Under the pieces are notes generated by a model. The model was not told where the DNA came from, did not search any database, and saw only the letters and a program-made list of their open reading frames with translations. From positions 124,001 through 188,000 of the forward strand of contig NZ_JAUSTI010000005.1 in NCBI RefSeq assembly GCF_030812775.1: 64,000 nucleotides of DNA, read 5' to 3'. The DNA comes from Paenibacillus tundrae (GTDB lineage: Bacteria; Bacillota; Bacilli; Paenibacillales; Paenibacillaceae). A program made the position numbers and the translations under genes. Position 1 is the stretch's first letter. Each line of letters starts with the position of its first letter. Positions 9,300 through 17,027 of this stretch are shown here, piece after piece.

Positions 9300-12020
9300 G
9301 TGACTACACCTGATCGTACACGCGTCACCGTAGATATCTACGGGACTTCCTATAAACTGGTTGGCAGCAGTGCCGACTATATGAAACAAGTAGCTAATTT
9401 GGTGGATGAGCGTATGAACGCTATCTCCAAACATCACTCTCGCTTAGATACACCGCGCATTGCGGTGTTAGCAGCAGTACATATGGCTGAGCAATCTCTT
9501 CAGACCCAGGAAATTCGGAATGAATTGAAAATGCTAACAGGTGAACGTACTGAACTTCGAAATGAAGTTAATCGTTTGAGCAAGATACAGAGTGAACATC
9601 AACAGGAGCTGGATCGCCGTGATCAAGCATTGGCTGAAGCGACCAAACTCAAAACTGAGGCTGAACAGGCCATGGCGAAGCTACGTGAGGAACAACGAGC
9701 TGAGATAGCCAAATTGAATTCCACTCTGGAGAATGAGCGCGCACAAGCAGCGGTGAAAGAGCAGAAACTCCAAGCTCAAACTTCAGCGCAATTGAAAGAG
9801 AAGGAAGAGAAGACGTTAGCTCGCCTGAAAGAAGCGGAAGACAAGGCAGCGAGTCAGCTTAAGGCTGTTCAGGCACAGGCTGCAACTCAACTGAAAGAGG
9901 CACAGGCTAGTGCCAGAGCACAATTAGAGCAAGCAGAAGCTAAAGCAGCTGCCCAATATAAGGAACTGCAAAATAAAGTGGCTGCTCAACTAAAAGAAGC
10001 AGAGAGCCGGGCTGTTGCTGAACGGCAGCAGCTAGAAGTGCAAGCAGCACAGCAAGTTCAGGCTGCTAAAGAACAAGCAGAAGCTGCGATCTTGTCAGAA
10101 TTAGAGCAAGCGGAGACTCAGTTGAAACAAGCGAAGGACGAAGCTGAACTGAAGTACAACGCGTTGAAGTCTGAATTGGAGCAGCGTATTCAGGAAGCAG
10201 AACAATCTGCTACAGATCAGGTGCTACAGCTTACTGAGAAGGCGAAGCAAGATCGGATATTGTTGCAGCAACAGGCTGACGAGAAGCGTCTTGCAGAGAT
10301 TGAGGAGCTGCAGGCTTCGTTCCAAGAGTCATCGGAACAGGCTGAATTGGAATGGATGGAGAAAGAGGCGGCTTATGAAGAGCAGCTGCAGCAAGAGAAG
10401 CAAGCTGCGACAGCTCAACTTGCGGAGGCTCGTGCAATTGCCGAGTCTAGATTACATGAAGAACAAGAGAAGCTACATCAGCAATTGGAAGCTGAACGTG
10501 AACTCGCTGAATCTCGTCTGAAGGACGTGAGCACACAGCTTAGTAATGTGGCAGAGCAACTCAAACAAGCTCAAGAAGTCGTCGTGGATCAAGAACAACA
10601 ACTTCACAGTGAGCGAGAGCAACTACGAACTTTACGCGAGGAACAAGATGTGCGTAAGCAGCAACAAGAAGCACACACACGGCGTATTACGGAGCTTGAG
10701 CATCAACTTGAGCAATTGAAGAACGATCGTACCGAGCTTCAGGAACAGTTGCGCGAAACAGAATCGCTGCTGCAACAAACCCTTGAAACCGAACAACAAT
10801 GGAAAGAACAATATAATGAAACGATTGAACGTGAATCTTCCCTTACAGCACAGCTTCGCAAAGTTCAGGAACAACAGGGCACGTTGGAACAGGAGGTTCA
10901 GAAGCTTCGTGAATCCGAAGCAAAGTCGGAAGATGAGCAGCGCAGACTGCAAAAAGTGCTGGAGCAGGCTCATGCGGCTGTACGTACATTGCAGCATGAG
11001 ATTAGCATATTGACGCAGAATGAACAGTCATGGAAAGACCTTGCCGAGCAGCGTCGACTCGAAATGGAAGAGTTGGAAACGCAGGTTCTTGAAGCTGTTG
11101 AACAGAATGAGACGCTGGAAGCAGGTGTTCAGTCTCTACATGATGAGTTATCTGTAGTGAAAGATGAAGCAGAGCGTCATAAAGTAGCAGCAGAACGTTT
11201 CCAAAGCCAAGCTGATGAATGGGAACAAGAGCGTCTTCTGCTTGATCGCGAGATGGGTGCACTTCGAGAGGAACTGAATAAGCTGCAAGAGAGTTATAAG
11301 CAGATCCGCCATGATTATGGAGATGCTCTCCAGCGCGAAGAGGACTACACGCGCAAGCTTGATAAGCTGGCTGTGGATAAGGATACGCTTGAGAAGCAGT
11401 TGTCTGCGACCCGCAATGAAGTAGAGCAGTTATCTGCACGAATAGATGAGCAGGCAAGTTTACTTGCACAGACGGAGGAAGAAGCATTGGAATGGCAGAT
11501 CAAGCACGAAGAACTAACTGCCAAGCAAGCAGACCTGTCTTCACGTTTGCAGGCGCTAACCGATAGAGAAGAGCAGCTTCAAGAGCAGCTCCGTTCAAAA
11601 GCAGCAGAGTCGGAGCAAAATGATCAAGTTTGGCAGCGACGTGCCGACGAGTGGGCAGCACAGGAGCAATCCTGGCAAGAGCGCTGGACTGCATTGGAGA
11701 ATGAGATGAATGTCTGGCAGAAGGAAAGTGCTGCAAGTGCTGAGAAGGTTGAAGAGCTAGAACAAGAGCGTCAGCAATTAGATCAGCTACGTGCAGAGGC
11801 TACCTCTGAGAAACAAGCTCTGGAGCATGAACTGCTTGAGATCAGTGACCGTTATGAGCTTGCTGCGAATCAGCTTCGCTTGTTACAAGTCGAACGTGAA
11901 ATGGAGCAAGAGAAGGCGGAGCAACTGAACACAGAGCATCGACAGTTGAAAGATGAATATACGAAATTACAGACGGAGTATAACGAATGGATTGAATTGA
12001 TTGAACAGGATCAGAATTAA
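9300..12020 (+). CDS. zapA: ZapA-domain protein with a very long C-terminal coiled coil
   Basis: 906 residues from the GTG at 9300, chosen because GGAGGG lies 7 bases upstream; an upstream TTG at 9282 would overlap that ribosome site. Residues about 1-90 match ZapA, the FtsZ-ring stabiliser (TRVTVDIYGTSYKLVG, DYMKQVANLVDERM, RIAVLAAVHMAEQ). The rest, about 810 residues, is almost unbroken Glu/Gln/Ala/Leu-rich heptad sequence, with Ala-rich repeats such as AAAQYKELQNKVAAQLKEA near residues 220-250. Bacillus ZapA is only about 85 residues. Position after pheT and before mutS2 matches the Bacillus zapA locus. I infer a divisome protein able to span or bundle FtsZ filaments over long distances, or ZapA fused to a cytoskeletal rod. 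No membrane segment is seen. Confidence 0.85.
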   Translation: MTTPDRTRVTVDIYGTSYKLVGSSADYMKQVANLVDERMNAISKHHSRLDTPRIAVLAAVHMAEQSLQTQEIRNELKMLTGERTELRNEVNRLSKIQSEHQQELDRRDQALAEATKLKTEAEQAMAKLREEQRAEIAKLNSTLENERAQAAVKEQKLQAQTSAQLKEKEEKTLARLKEAEDKAASQLKAVQAQAATQLKEAQASARAQLEQAEAKAAAQYKELQNKVAAQLKEAESRAVAERQQLEVQAAQQVQAAKEQAEAAILSELEQAETQLKQAKDEAELKYNALKSELEQRIQEAEQSATDQVLQLTEKAKQDRILLQQQADEKRLAEIEELQASFQESSEQAELEWMEKEAAYEEQLQQEKQAATAQLAEARAIAESRLHEEQEKLHQQLEAERELAESRLKDVSTQLSNVAEQLKQAQEVVVDQEQQLHSEREQLRTLREEQDVRKQQQEAHTRRITELEHQLEQLKNDRTELQEQLRETESLLQQTLETEQQWKEQYNETIERESSLTAQLRKVQEQQGTLEQEVQKLRESEAKSEDEQRRLQKVLEQAHAAVRTLQHEISILTQNEQSWKDLAEQRRLEMEELETQVLEAVEQNETLEAGVQSLHDELSVVKDEAERHKVAAERFQSQADEWEQERLLLDREMGALREELNKLQESYKQIRHDYGDALQREEDYTRKLDKLAVDKDTLEKQLSATRNEVEQLSARIDEQASLLAQTEEEALEWQIKHEELTAKQADLSSRLQALTDREEQLQEQLRSKAAESEQNDQVWQRRADEWAAQEQSWQERWTALENEMNVWQKESAASAEKVEELEQERQQLDQLRAEATSEKQALEHELLEISDRYELAANQLRLLQVEREMEQEKAEQLNTEHRQLKDEYTKLQTEYNEWIELIEQDQN

Positions 12021-12069
12021 TCTCTGTGGATTTGGATATCATCCTGGCATTGAATTCTTATAGTGCATG

Positions 12070-12097
12070 CTCAAAAGCGGGCTTTTTGAACAACCTA
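12070..12097 (+). repeat. Partial copy of a dispersed palindromic repeat
   Basis: Carries the conserved right half (CAAAAGCGGGCTTTTTGAAC followed by AACCT) shared with copies at 37411, 57763 and 62092. Here the left half is missing. It lies between the ZapA-like gene and the terminator of a minus-strand gene. Confidence 0.55.
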
Positions 12098-12119
12098 TTG
12101 TACAATTTGTTATAATGAA

Positions 12120-12148
12120 AGAAAGAGCTCCCAATGTTACGGGGGCTC
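12120..12148 (-). terminator. Terminator of the CuA-domain lipoprotein gene
   Basis: Read on the minus strand: GAGCCCCCGTAAC and GGGAGCTC form a stem followed by TTTCTTTC. It sits 15 bases beyond the minus-strand stop codon. Confidence 0.75.
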
Positions 12149-12162
12149 CTTGTCTTGGTTAT

Positions 12163-12540
12163 CTATTCTTCAACAATAATTTTGGAGATCATGCTACTGT
12201 GCCCGCTACCACAGAATACAGAACATGACATCTCGAATTCGCCGACTTGGTCAGGGATGATTACTTTTGAAGAGTTTTGGATGTCTAGTTGCAGTTTAAG
12301 TTCAGGCACAAGCAAGCCGTGATTGCCATTTGTGTTTTCGTAAATAATGTTAACAGGAACCCCTTTTTTGAGGTGATACTCGGGCTTGTCGAACTCATAG
12401 TTGCTTGCCTTGATCACGAGTTCCTCACTTGCAGTAATTCCAGGATCAGCATCGCTGCCATTACTTGAGTTTCCTGATCCGCAAGCTGCAAGAACCATAA
12501 TCAACATACAAGCTACGAGCCATGCTAAACTTTTTTTCAT
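12163..12540 (-). CDS. Lipoprotein with a CuA-type cupredoxin domain
   Basis: 125 residues from the second of two adjacent ATG codons, 6 bases from the ribosome site GGGGG. Signal peptide MKKSLAWLVACMLIMVLAAC ends in a lipobox (LAAC), so it is anchored outside the membrane. The mature domain resembles the soluble part of cytochrome oxidase subunit II: a His in NGNHGLLVPELKLQ and the cluster CSVFCGSGHSSM, which supplies the Cys-x3-Cys-x3-His-x2-Met ligands of a binuclear copper site. No oxidase genes are nearby, so it is a stand-alone copper protein. Possible roles are copper binding or delivery to oxidases, or electron transfer; the sequence does not decide. Confidence 0.82.
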   Translation of the reverse strand: MKKSLAWLVACMLIMVLAACGSGNSSNGSDADPGITASEELVIKASNYEFDKPEYHLKKGVPVNIIYENTNGNHGLLVPELKLQLDIQNSSKVIIPDQVGEFEMSCSVFCGSGHSSMISKIIVEE

Positions 12541-12679
12541 CATGTGCCCCCTTATTGTAATAGATGAAATTTGAATGATTTCTTCAGTCATCATACCGCA
12601 AATTGGCAACGCCTGTACATGTGGGCTATGTCGTTTTATTGAAAATTATTCAGATTATGATGTGGTGTAGGGGACGGCT

Positions 12680-12724
12680 TCATAATAAATAAACCTCATC
12701 AGGCTGTGAAGCCATCAGAGGTCT
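12680..12724 (-). terminator. Terminator of the YvlD-like membrane protein gene
   Basis: Read on the minus strand: ACCTC / GAGGT (12693-12697 and 12718-12722) with an inner GGCT / AGCC pair, followed by TTTATTTATTAT. Confidence 0.65.
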
Positions 12725-12778
12725 ACGGATGAGCTATGTTACTGATCTAACGTGTTTAGCCAGGGTATAGCCTTGATC

Positions 12779-13144
12779 TTACGATCGTTTGTTGGATTCA
12801 CGCCCTGCTTCAAACGGTGTGGATACAGGGATGAATAAATCGATAATCCCGATAACCAGTGCGGCTAAAATGGCTCCAAGCAGGCTGACTTCAACGTGAT
12901 CGACAACGTATTGACCTAACCAGATCACAAGTGCACTGACAATGAAGCCAACGATTCCACGGCCGAAGGGAGAAACCCTTTTACCAAAGACACCTTCAAT
13001 GATCCAACCAAGAAGGGCAATGACCAGAGCTAGCATAAGGGCGCTCAAGAAACCACCAACGGCAAAACCAGGTACAATCCAACTGACGACCATTAGTACA
13101 ATGGCTGCGATAATGAATCGTACAACATGTCCCAAGAAGTTCAA
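12779..13144 (-). CDS. Small four-helix membrane protein, phage holin 4_2 / YvlD-like family
   Basis: 121 residues with about four hydrophobic helices separated by short loops (for example FIIAAIVLMVVSWIVPGFAV, LMLALVIALLGWIIEGVFG, LLGAILAALVIGIIDLFIP). It ends in a short charged tail. The start is TTG at 13144, supported by AAGGAGG 7 bases upstream. Despite the family name, such proteins occur widely in Firmicutes outside phages; in B. subtilis a relative sits with envelope-stress genes. Function unknown. It is transcribed divergently from mutS2. Confidence 0.8.
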   Translation of the reverse strand: MNFLGHVVRFIIAAIVLMVVSWIVPGFAVGGFLSALMLALVIALLGWIIEGVFGKRVSPFGRGIVGFIVSALVIWLGQYVVDHVEVSLLGAILAALVIGIIDLFIPVSTPFEAGRESNKRS

Positions 13145-13333
13145 CGTGTTTACCTCCTTATATTTCAGATCGGATTATGCATTGAGCATCCTGTTCGCTT
13201 GGGGACGTTGCAAAATCCTGACACCTGTAGTTTGTGGCTTAATGTCATAACTTATGTGTGGAAGGATTCGTTAAATAGCGTTAGAAAGTTTCTTTCGCTA
13301 TAATACAGTTATAGTTTGGAAGGAGTTGTACAC

Positions 13334-15703
13334 TTGGATACGAAAATTTTACACACATTGGAATACCGCAAAATTTTAAATACATTGCAAGGCTTTGCTC
13401 AAACGACAATGGGCAAGAAGAAAGCGGATACTCTGGAGCCGATTGGTGACCTAGAAGAAGTGAAAAGATTACTGCAGCAAACGGACGAAGCCTTTAAGTT
13501 TGATCGATTGAAGGGTTCGCCATCTTTCGGTGGCATTGTTGACATTACAGCCTCCATTAAACGTTCAGAAATTGGGGGCACCTTGAACCCACATGAACTT
13601 CTCGGAATTTCGAACACTACTCTTGCTTCACGTAGACTCAAGCGGCAAATTGCTACACTTCATGAAGATGAAAAAGTGGAGTCACTGTTCTTCATTAGTG
13701 ACCAGTTGTCCGAGCAAAAAGCACTAGAAGATGAAATTCGTAGCTGTATTGAAGATAATGCTGAAGTTGCTGATAGTGCGAGCGTCACGCTTGCACAGAT
13801 TCGTCGCGAACTTCGGGGCGGCGAAGCTCGGATCAGGGAGAAGCTGGATTCCATGATTCGCTCTTCAACGGTATCTAAAATGTTACAGGATCAGTTGATT
13901 ACCATTCGTGGAGATCGCTTTGTAATCCCAGTAAAAGCAGAGTATCGTTCTTACTTCGGAGGAATTGTACACGATCAGTCGGGTTCAGGTGCGACTCTGT
14001 TTATTGAGCCGGAATCAATTGTTGCGATGAATAACAAATTACGTGAGACTCGAATTCGGGAAGAGCGCGAAATTGAAGTTATTTTGCAAAAATTGACCGC
14101 CCTTGTCAGCGAGCAGGCAGAATGGCTGTTGGATGATGTCGATCTATTGGGGACGCTTGATTTCATATTTGCGAAGTCACGTTTAGCTCGCGAACTGAAG
14201 GCAACCTTACCACGGATGAATGATCGCGGCTTCATTAAGCTGAAGAAGGGGCGTCACCCCCTAATTGCCATTGAAAATGTTGTACCTACGGATATTGAAT
14301 TAGGCAATGATTATACATCGATTATTGTCACAGGGCCGAATACAGGTGGTAAAACAGTCACGCTAAAAACGATTGGACTGCTCAGTCTGATGGCGATGTC
14401 TGGATTGTTTGTCCCTGCTGAAGATGGCAGTCAACTCTGTGTATTTGATGCGATCTATGCCGATATTGGAGACGAACAGAGCATTGAACAGAACCTAAGT
14501 ACATTCTCTAGCCATATGACAAACATTATTCGGATTTTGAAAAACATGACGACGAAAAGCCTTGTTCTACTGGATGAGCTTGGAGCGGGAACAGATCCGG
14601 CCGAAGGTTCGGCACTAGCGATTTCCATTCTGGAACATATGCACCAGACCGGTTGTCGTATGGTAGCTACAACGCATTATAGTGAGCTGAAGGCTTATGC
14701 TTATGAACGCAAGGGCGTTATCAATGCGAGTATGGAATTTGATGTGAATACGTTAAGTCCAACGTATCGTTTGCTTGTTGGTGTTCCTGGTCGGAGTAAT
14801 GCCTTTGCCATTGCGGAACGTCTTGGGCTTCCAAGCAACATTCTGGATTATGCTCGTGGTGAGGTGAAGGAAGAGGATCAGCGAGTGGAGAATATGATTG
14901 CTTCACTGGAGGAAAATCGACTGACAGCTGAGCAAGAGCGTGAGAAGGCGGAGCATTTACGTGCAGACATGGAGAAGCTGCGTAGCCGACATCAATCCGA
15001 ACTGGAGAAGCTGGAACAGCAGCGTGACCGCCGGATTGAGAAGGCAGAAGAAGATGCGCGCCTGATTGTGGACAAAGCTAGAGCAGAAGCAGAGAAAATT
15101 ATTGCTGATCTGCGTCAGCTCGCTATGGAAGAAGGTGCATCGGTTAAGGAGCACAAGCTAATTGCTGCTCGTAAACAATTGGATGAAGCTGAACCGGAGA
15201 AACGGAAGAAGACCGTTAAACGCACGGCATCCGCTCCGAAGGCTCGTGCTATTGGCCCAGGTGATGAGGTATTAGTGTATAGCTTGAATCAGAAAGGCCA
15301 TGTTGTTGAGATGTCTGGAAGCAAGGAAGCCGTGGTACAGCTTGGTATTATGAAAATGAAAGTATCACTGAATGATCTTGAGCTGAAGCAGTCTGCTTCA
15401 ACTGTAGTGACACCCAAACAAAAACCTGTGACCGGAATGAAACGAACTCGTGATGATAATGTCAAGAGCGAGCTGGATCTGCGCGGTTCCAATCTGGAGG
15501 AAGCTCTGATGGAAACGGATCGTTTTATCGACGAAGCGTTCCTTGCGAATCTGGGTCAGGTATACATTATCCATGGTAAAGGAACAGGAATTTTACGTTC
15601 CGGTATTCAGGATTATCTGCGTAAGCATAGACATATTAAAAGTTATCGGCTGGGTAATTATGGGGAAGGCGGAAACGGTGTTACCGTAGCAGAACTGGAG
15701 TAG
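13334..15703 (+). CDS. mutS2: MutS2 (endonuclease MutS2, recombination / ribosome-rescue ATPase)
   Basis: 789 residues from TTG at 13334, preceded by GGAAGGAG with 8-base spacing. It lacks the mismatch-recognition domain of MutS and begins with the core/clamp domains. The ATPase has Walker A TGPNTGGKT (about 333-341), LLDELGAGTDP (about 413) and TTHYSELKAYAY. A charged coiled coil (about 510-620) follows, and a C-terminal Smr nuclease domain with SELDLRGSNLEEAL and YIIHGKGTGILR. Family knowledge: MutS2 suppresses homologous recombination and, in B. subtilis, splits collided ribosomes. A TATAAT -10 element lies at 13299-13304 without an obvious -35. Confidence 0.96.
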   Translation: MDTKILHTLEYRKILNTLQGFAQTTMGKKKADTLEPIGDLEEVKRLLQQTDEAFKFDRLKGSPSFGGIVDITASIKRSEIGGTLNPHELLGISNTTLASRRLKRQIATLHEDEKVESLFFISDQLSEQKALEDEIRSCIEDNAEVADSASVTLAQIRRELRGGEARIREKLDSMIRSSTVSKMLQDQLITIRGDRFVIPVKAEYRSYFGGIVHDQSGSGATLFIEPESIVAMNNKLRETRIREEREIEVILQKLTALVSEQAEWLLDDVDLLGTLDFIFAKSRLARELKATLPRMNDRGFIKLKKGRHPLIAIENVVPTDIELGNDYTSIIVTGPNTGGKTVTLKTIGLLSLMAMSGLFVPAEDGSQLCVFDAIYADIGDEQSIEQNLSTFSSHMTNIIRILKNMTTKSLVLLDELGAGTDPAEGSALAISILEHMHQTGCRMVATTHYSELKAYAYERKGVINASMEFDVNTLSPTYRLLVGVPGRSNAFAIAERLGLPSNILDYARGEVKEEDQRVENMIASLEENRLTAEQEREKAEHLRADMEKLRSRHQSELEKLEQQRDRRIEKAEEDARLIVDKARAEAEKIIADLRQLAMEEGASVKEHKLIAARKQLDEAEPEKRKKTVKRTASAPKARAIGPGDEVLVYSLNQKGHVVEMSGSKEAVVQLGIMKMKVSLNDLELKQSASTVVTPKQKPVTGMKRTRDDNVKSELDLRGSNLEEALMETDRFIDEAFLANLGQVYIIHGKGTGILRSGIQDYLRKHRHIKSYRLGNYGEGGNGVTVAELE

Positions 15704-15729
15704 CTAGCCCATGCCATGAATCATTGAAT

Positions 15730-15761
15730 TTCCGCATTCTTAGTCAGCTTTGAATGCGGAA
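15730..15761 (+). other. Stem-loop between mutS2 and the YjfL-like gene
   Basis: Perfect 10-base inverted repeat TTCCGCATTC / GAATGCGGAA with a 12-base loop and no T-run on either strand. It could stabilise an mRNA end or affect the next ribosome site; not a canonical terminator. Confidence 0.5.
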
Positions 15762-15780
15762 GCGGGAAGGGGAACCGTGC

Positions 15781-16200
15781 GTGAAAGGGACGATTGACCA
15801 ATTGCTGTCCCATCCCTTGGGGATGGTGCTCGGTTTTTTTTCGGTAGCCATTATGGAGCTTCTCATTTTTCTCGCTTGCTTCGAACTGGTTACCAAGTAC
15901 AAGTGCTGGGATGAGATTAAGAAGGGAAATATTGCGGTTGCTATGGCAACAGGTGGCAAAATTTTTGGCATATGTAACGTGCTTCGTTTCTGTATACAAG
16001 CCAAATCTTCAGTCTATGAAGCCATGACGTGGTCATTTCTAGGGTTTATTCTCCTGCTTGTTGCCTACTTTTTATTTGAATTTTTGACCCCAGTGTTCTC
16101 CATTGATAAAGAAATTGAAGCGGATAACCGGGCGGTTGGACTGATTTCCATGATTATCTCGGTCTCGCTATCCTTTGTTATTGGCGCGAGCATCATGTAG
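15781..16200 (+). CDS. DUF350 / YjfL-type membrane protein
   Basis: 139 residues from GTG at 15781, with AAGGGGAA about 6 bases upstream; an upstream GTG at 15754 would leave no ribosome site. Four hydrophobic helices match the usual DUF350 layout (paired helices, with GNIAVAMATGGKIFGI between helices 2 and 3). Function unknown; relatives occur beside envelope or stress genes. The stop overlaps the ribosome site (AGGAGG) of a tiny membrane ORF, and a zinc-ribbon gene follows, so the three may form one unit. Confidence 0.75.
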   Translation: MKGTIDQLLSHPLGMVLGFFSVAIMELLIFLACFELVTKYKCWDEIKKGNIAVAMATGGKIFGICNVLRFCIQAKSSVYEAMTWSFLGFILLLVAYFLFEFLTPVFSIDKEIEADNRAVGLISMIISVSLSFVIGASIM

Positions 16201-16213
16201 GAGGTCTTGCGGC

Positions 16214-16294
16214 ATGAAACTGTTAATTCGAATTTTGTTTGCTGCATCCATTGTATTTTTCACTATTGGTGTCATTTATGTTATGAATACTTGA
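16214..16294 (+). CDS. 26-residue single-span membrane peptide
   Basis: ATG at 16214, preceded by AGGAGG 8 bases upstream, and TGA at 16292. The peptide starts MKLLIRILFAASIVFF and is almost entirely one hydrophobic helix with a basic N-terminus. The excellent ribosome site and the tight fit between DUF350 and the zinc-ribbon gene argue that it is translated. No family recognised; a small regulatory subunit of the neighbouring membrane protein is one possibility. Confidence 0.55.
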   Translation: MKLLIRILFAASIVFFTIGVIYVMNT

Positions 16295-16326
16295 TGGTTA
16301 TACAGAAAGAGAAAGGTTGATTAGAT

Positions 16327-16890
16327 ATGGAAACAACAATTTGCCCTTGGTGTCACACGGAGATTGTATGGGATGAGGAGCTGGGACCTGAAGAAGAGTG
16401 CCCACATTGTCACAATGAACTAAACGGATATCGTACACTTAACATTAACATCGGAGACGAAGAGGAGATTGACAACGAAACGGATGTCTACGAGGATGAT
16501 GAGGTGCACGATAATCAAGGGACGGATATTTCTGATTTATGGGGCGATGAGGTAGAACTGAAACTACCTGAATTGCGCACACTAACTAAGTATGCGGATG
16601 AAGGGAATGATCTGATCCAATACGAAGAAGGTGTTGAGAAGCAACTCGATCATCAGGAAGAAGTCCCAGAATGCCCACACTGTCGTGAGTTCATGCTGTT
16701 AGCAGGTACTCAACAAGCAGACCAGGCGAACTTCACGTCTGTTCCGAATGGTGCTAAGGGAACAGGTGATTTGTTGTCACCTCCGTTCACAGTGCAGATG
16801 TATGTCTGCTCAGGATGTTTCCAGGTTCAATACAGTCTCTCAGAGGATGATCGTCTTCGTCTGATTCAGAATTTGAGTGCGAAGAAATAA
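16327..16890 (+). CDS. Zinc-ribbon protein of unknown function
   Basis: 187 residues. The N-terminus holds a double CxxC zinc ribbon (CPWC at 6-9 and CPHC near 26). The middle is strongly acidic (about 40-110, many Asp/Glu). A second pair, CPHC near 118 and CSGC near 159, forms another ribbon. No catalytic motif is seen. It may act as an adaptor or nucleic-acid/protein-binding factor. Ribosome site GAAAGG lies upstream of the ATG. It follows the DUF350 gene and the 26-residue membrane ORF, probably in the same transcript. Nothing notable in 16891-17027. Confidence 0.6.
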   Translation: METTICPWCHTEIVWDEELGPEEECPHCHNELNGYRTLNINIGDEEEIDNETDVYEDDEVHDNQGTDISDLWGDEVELKLPELRTLTKYADEGNDLIQYEEGVEKQLDHQEEVPECPHCREFMLLAGTQQADQANFTSVPNGAKGTGDLLSPPFTVQMYVCSGCFQVQYSLSEDDRLRLIQNLSAKK

Positions 16891-17027
16891 ATCATTTTCT
16901 AAAGCTCGATCAAAATAAAATTTTATAGCACGCCAAAGATTCATCATGTTTTCCTAGCGCTTGGGGTACGTTAAACCTGAGACCTACCTGTAAAGTGCTC
17001 ACTTCAGGTGGATAAAGGAGGGAGCAG

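Noticed and set aside
11002..11487. 161-codon minus-strand frame inside the ZapA-like gene
   Set aside because: Shadow of the Gln/Glu-rich coiled-coil coding sequence; no start signals.
12779..13144. Phage remnant because of the holin-family membrane protein
   Set aside because: No other phage genes nearby; the family is common in bacterial chromosomes.
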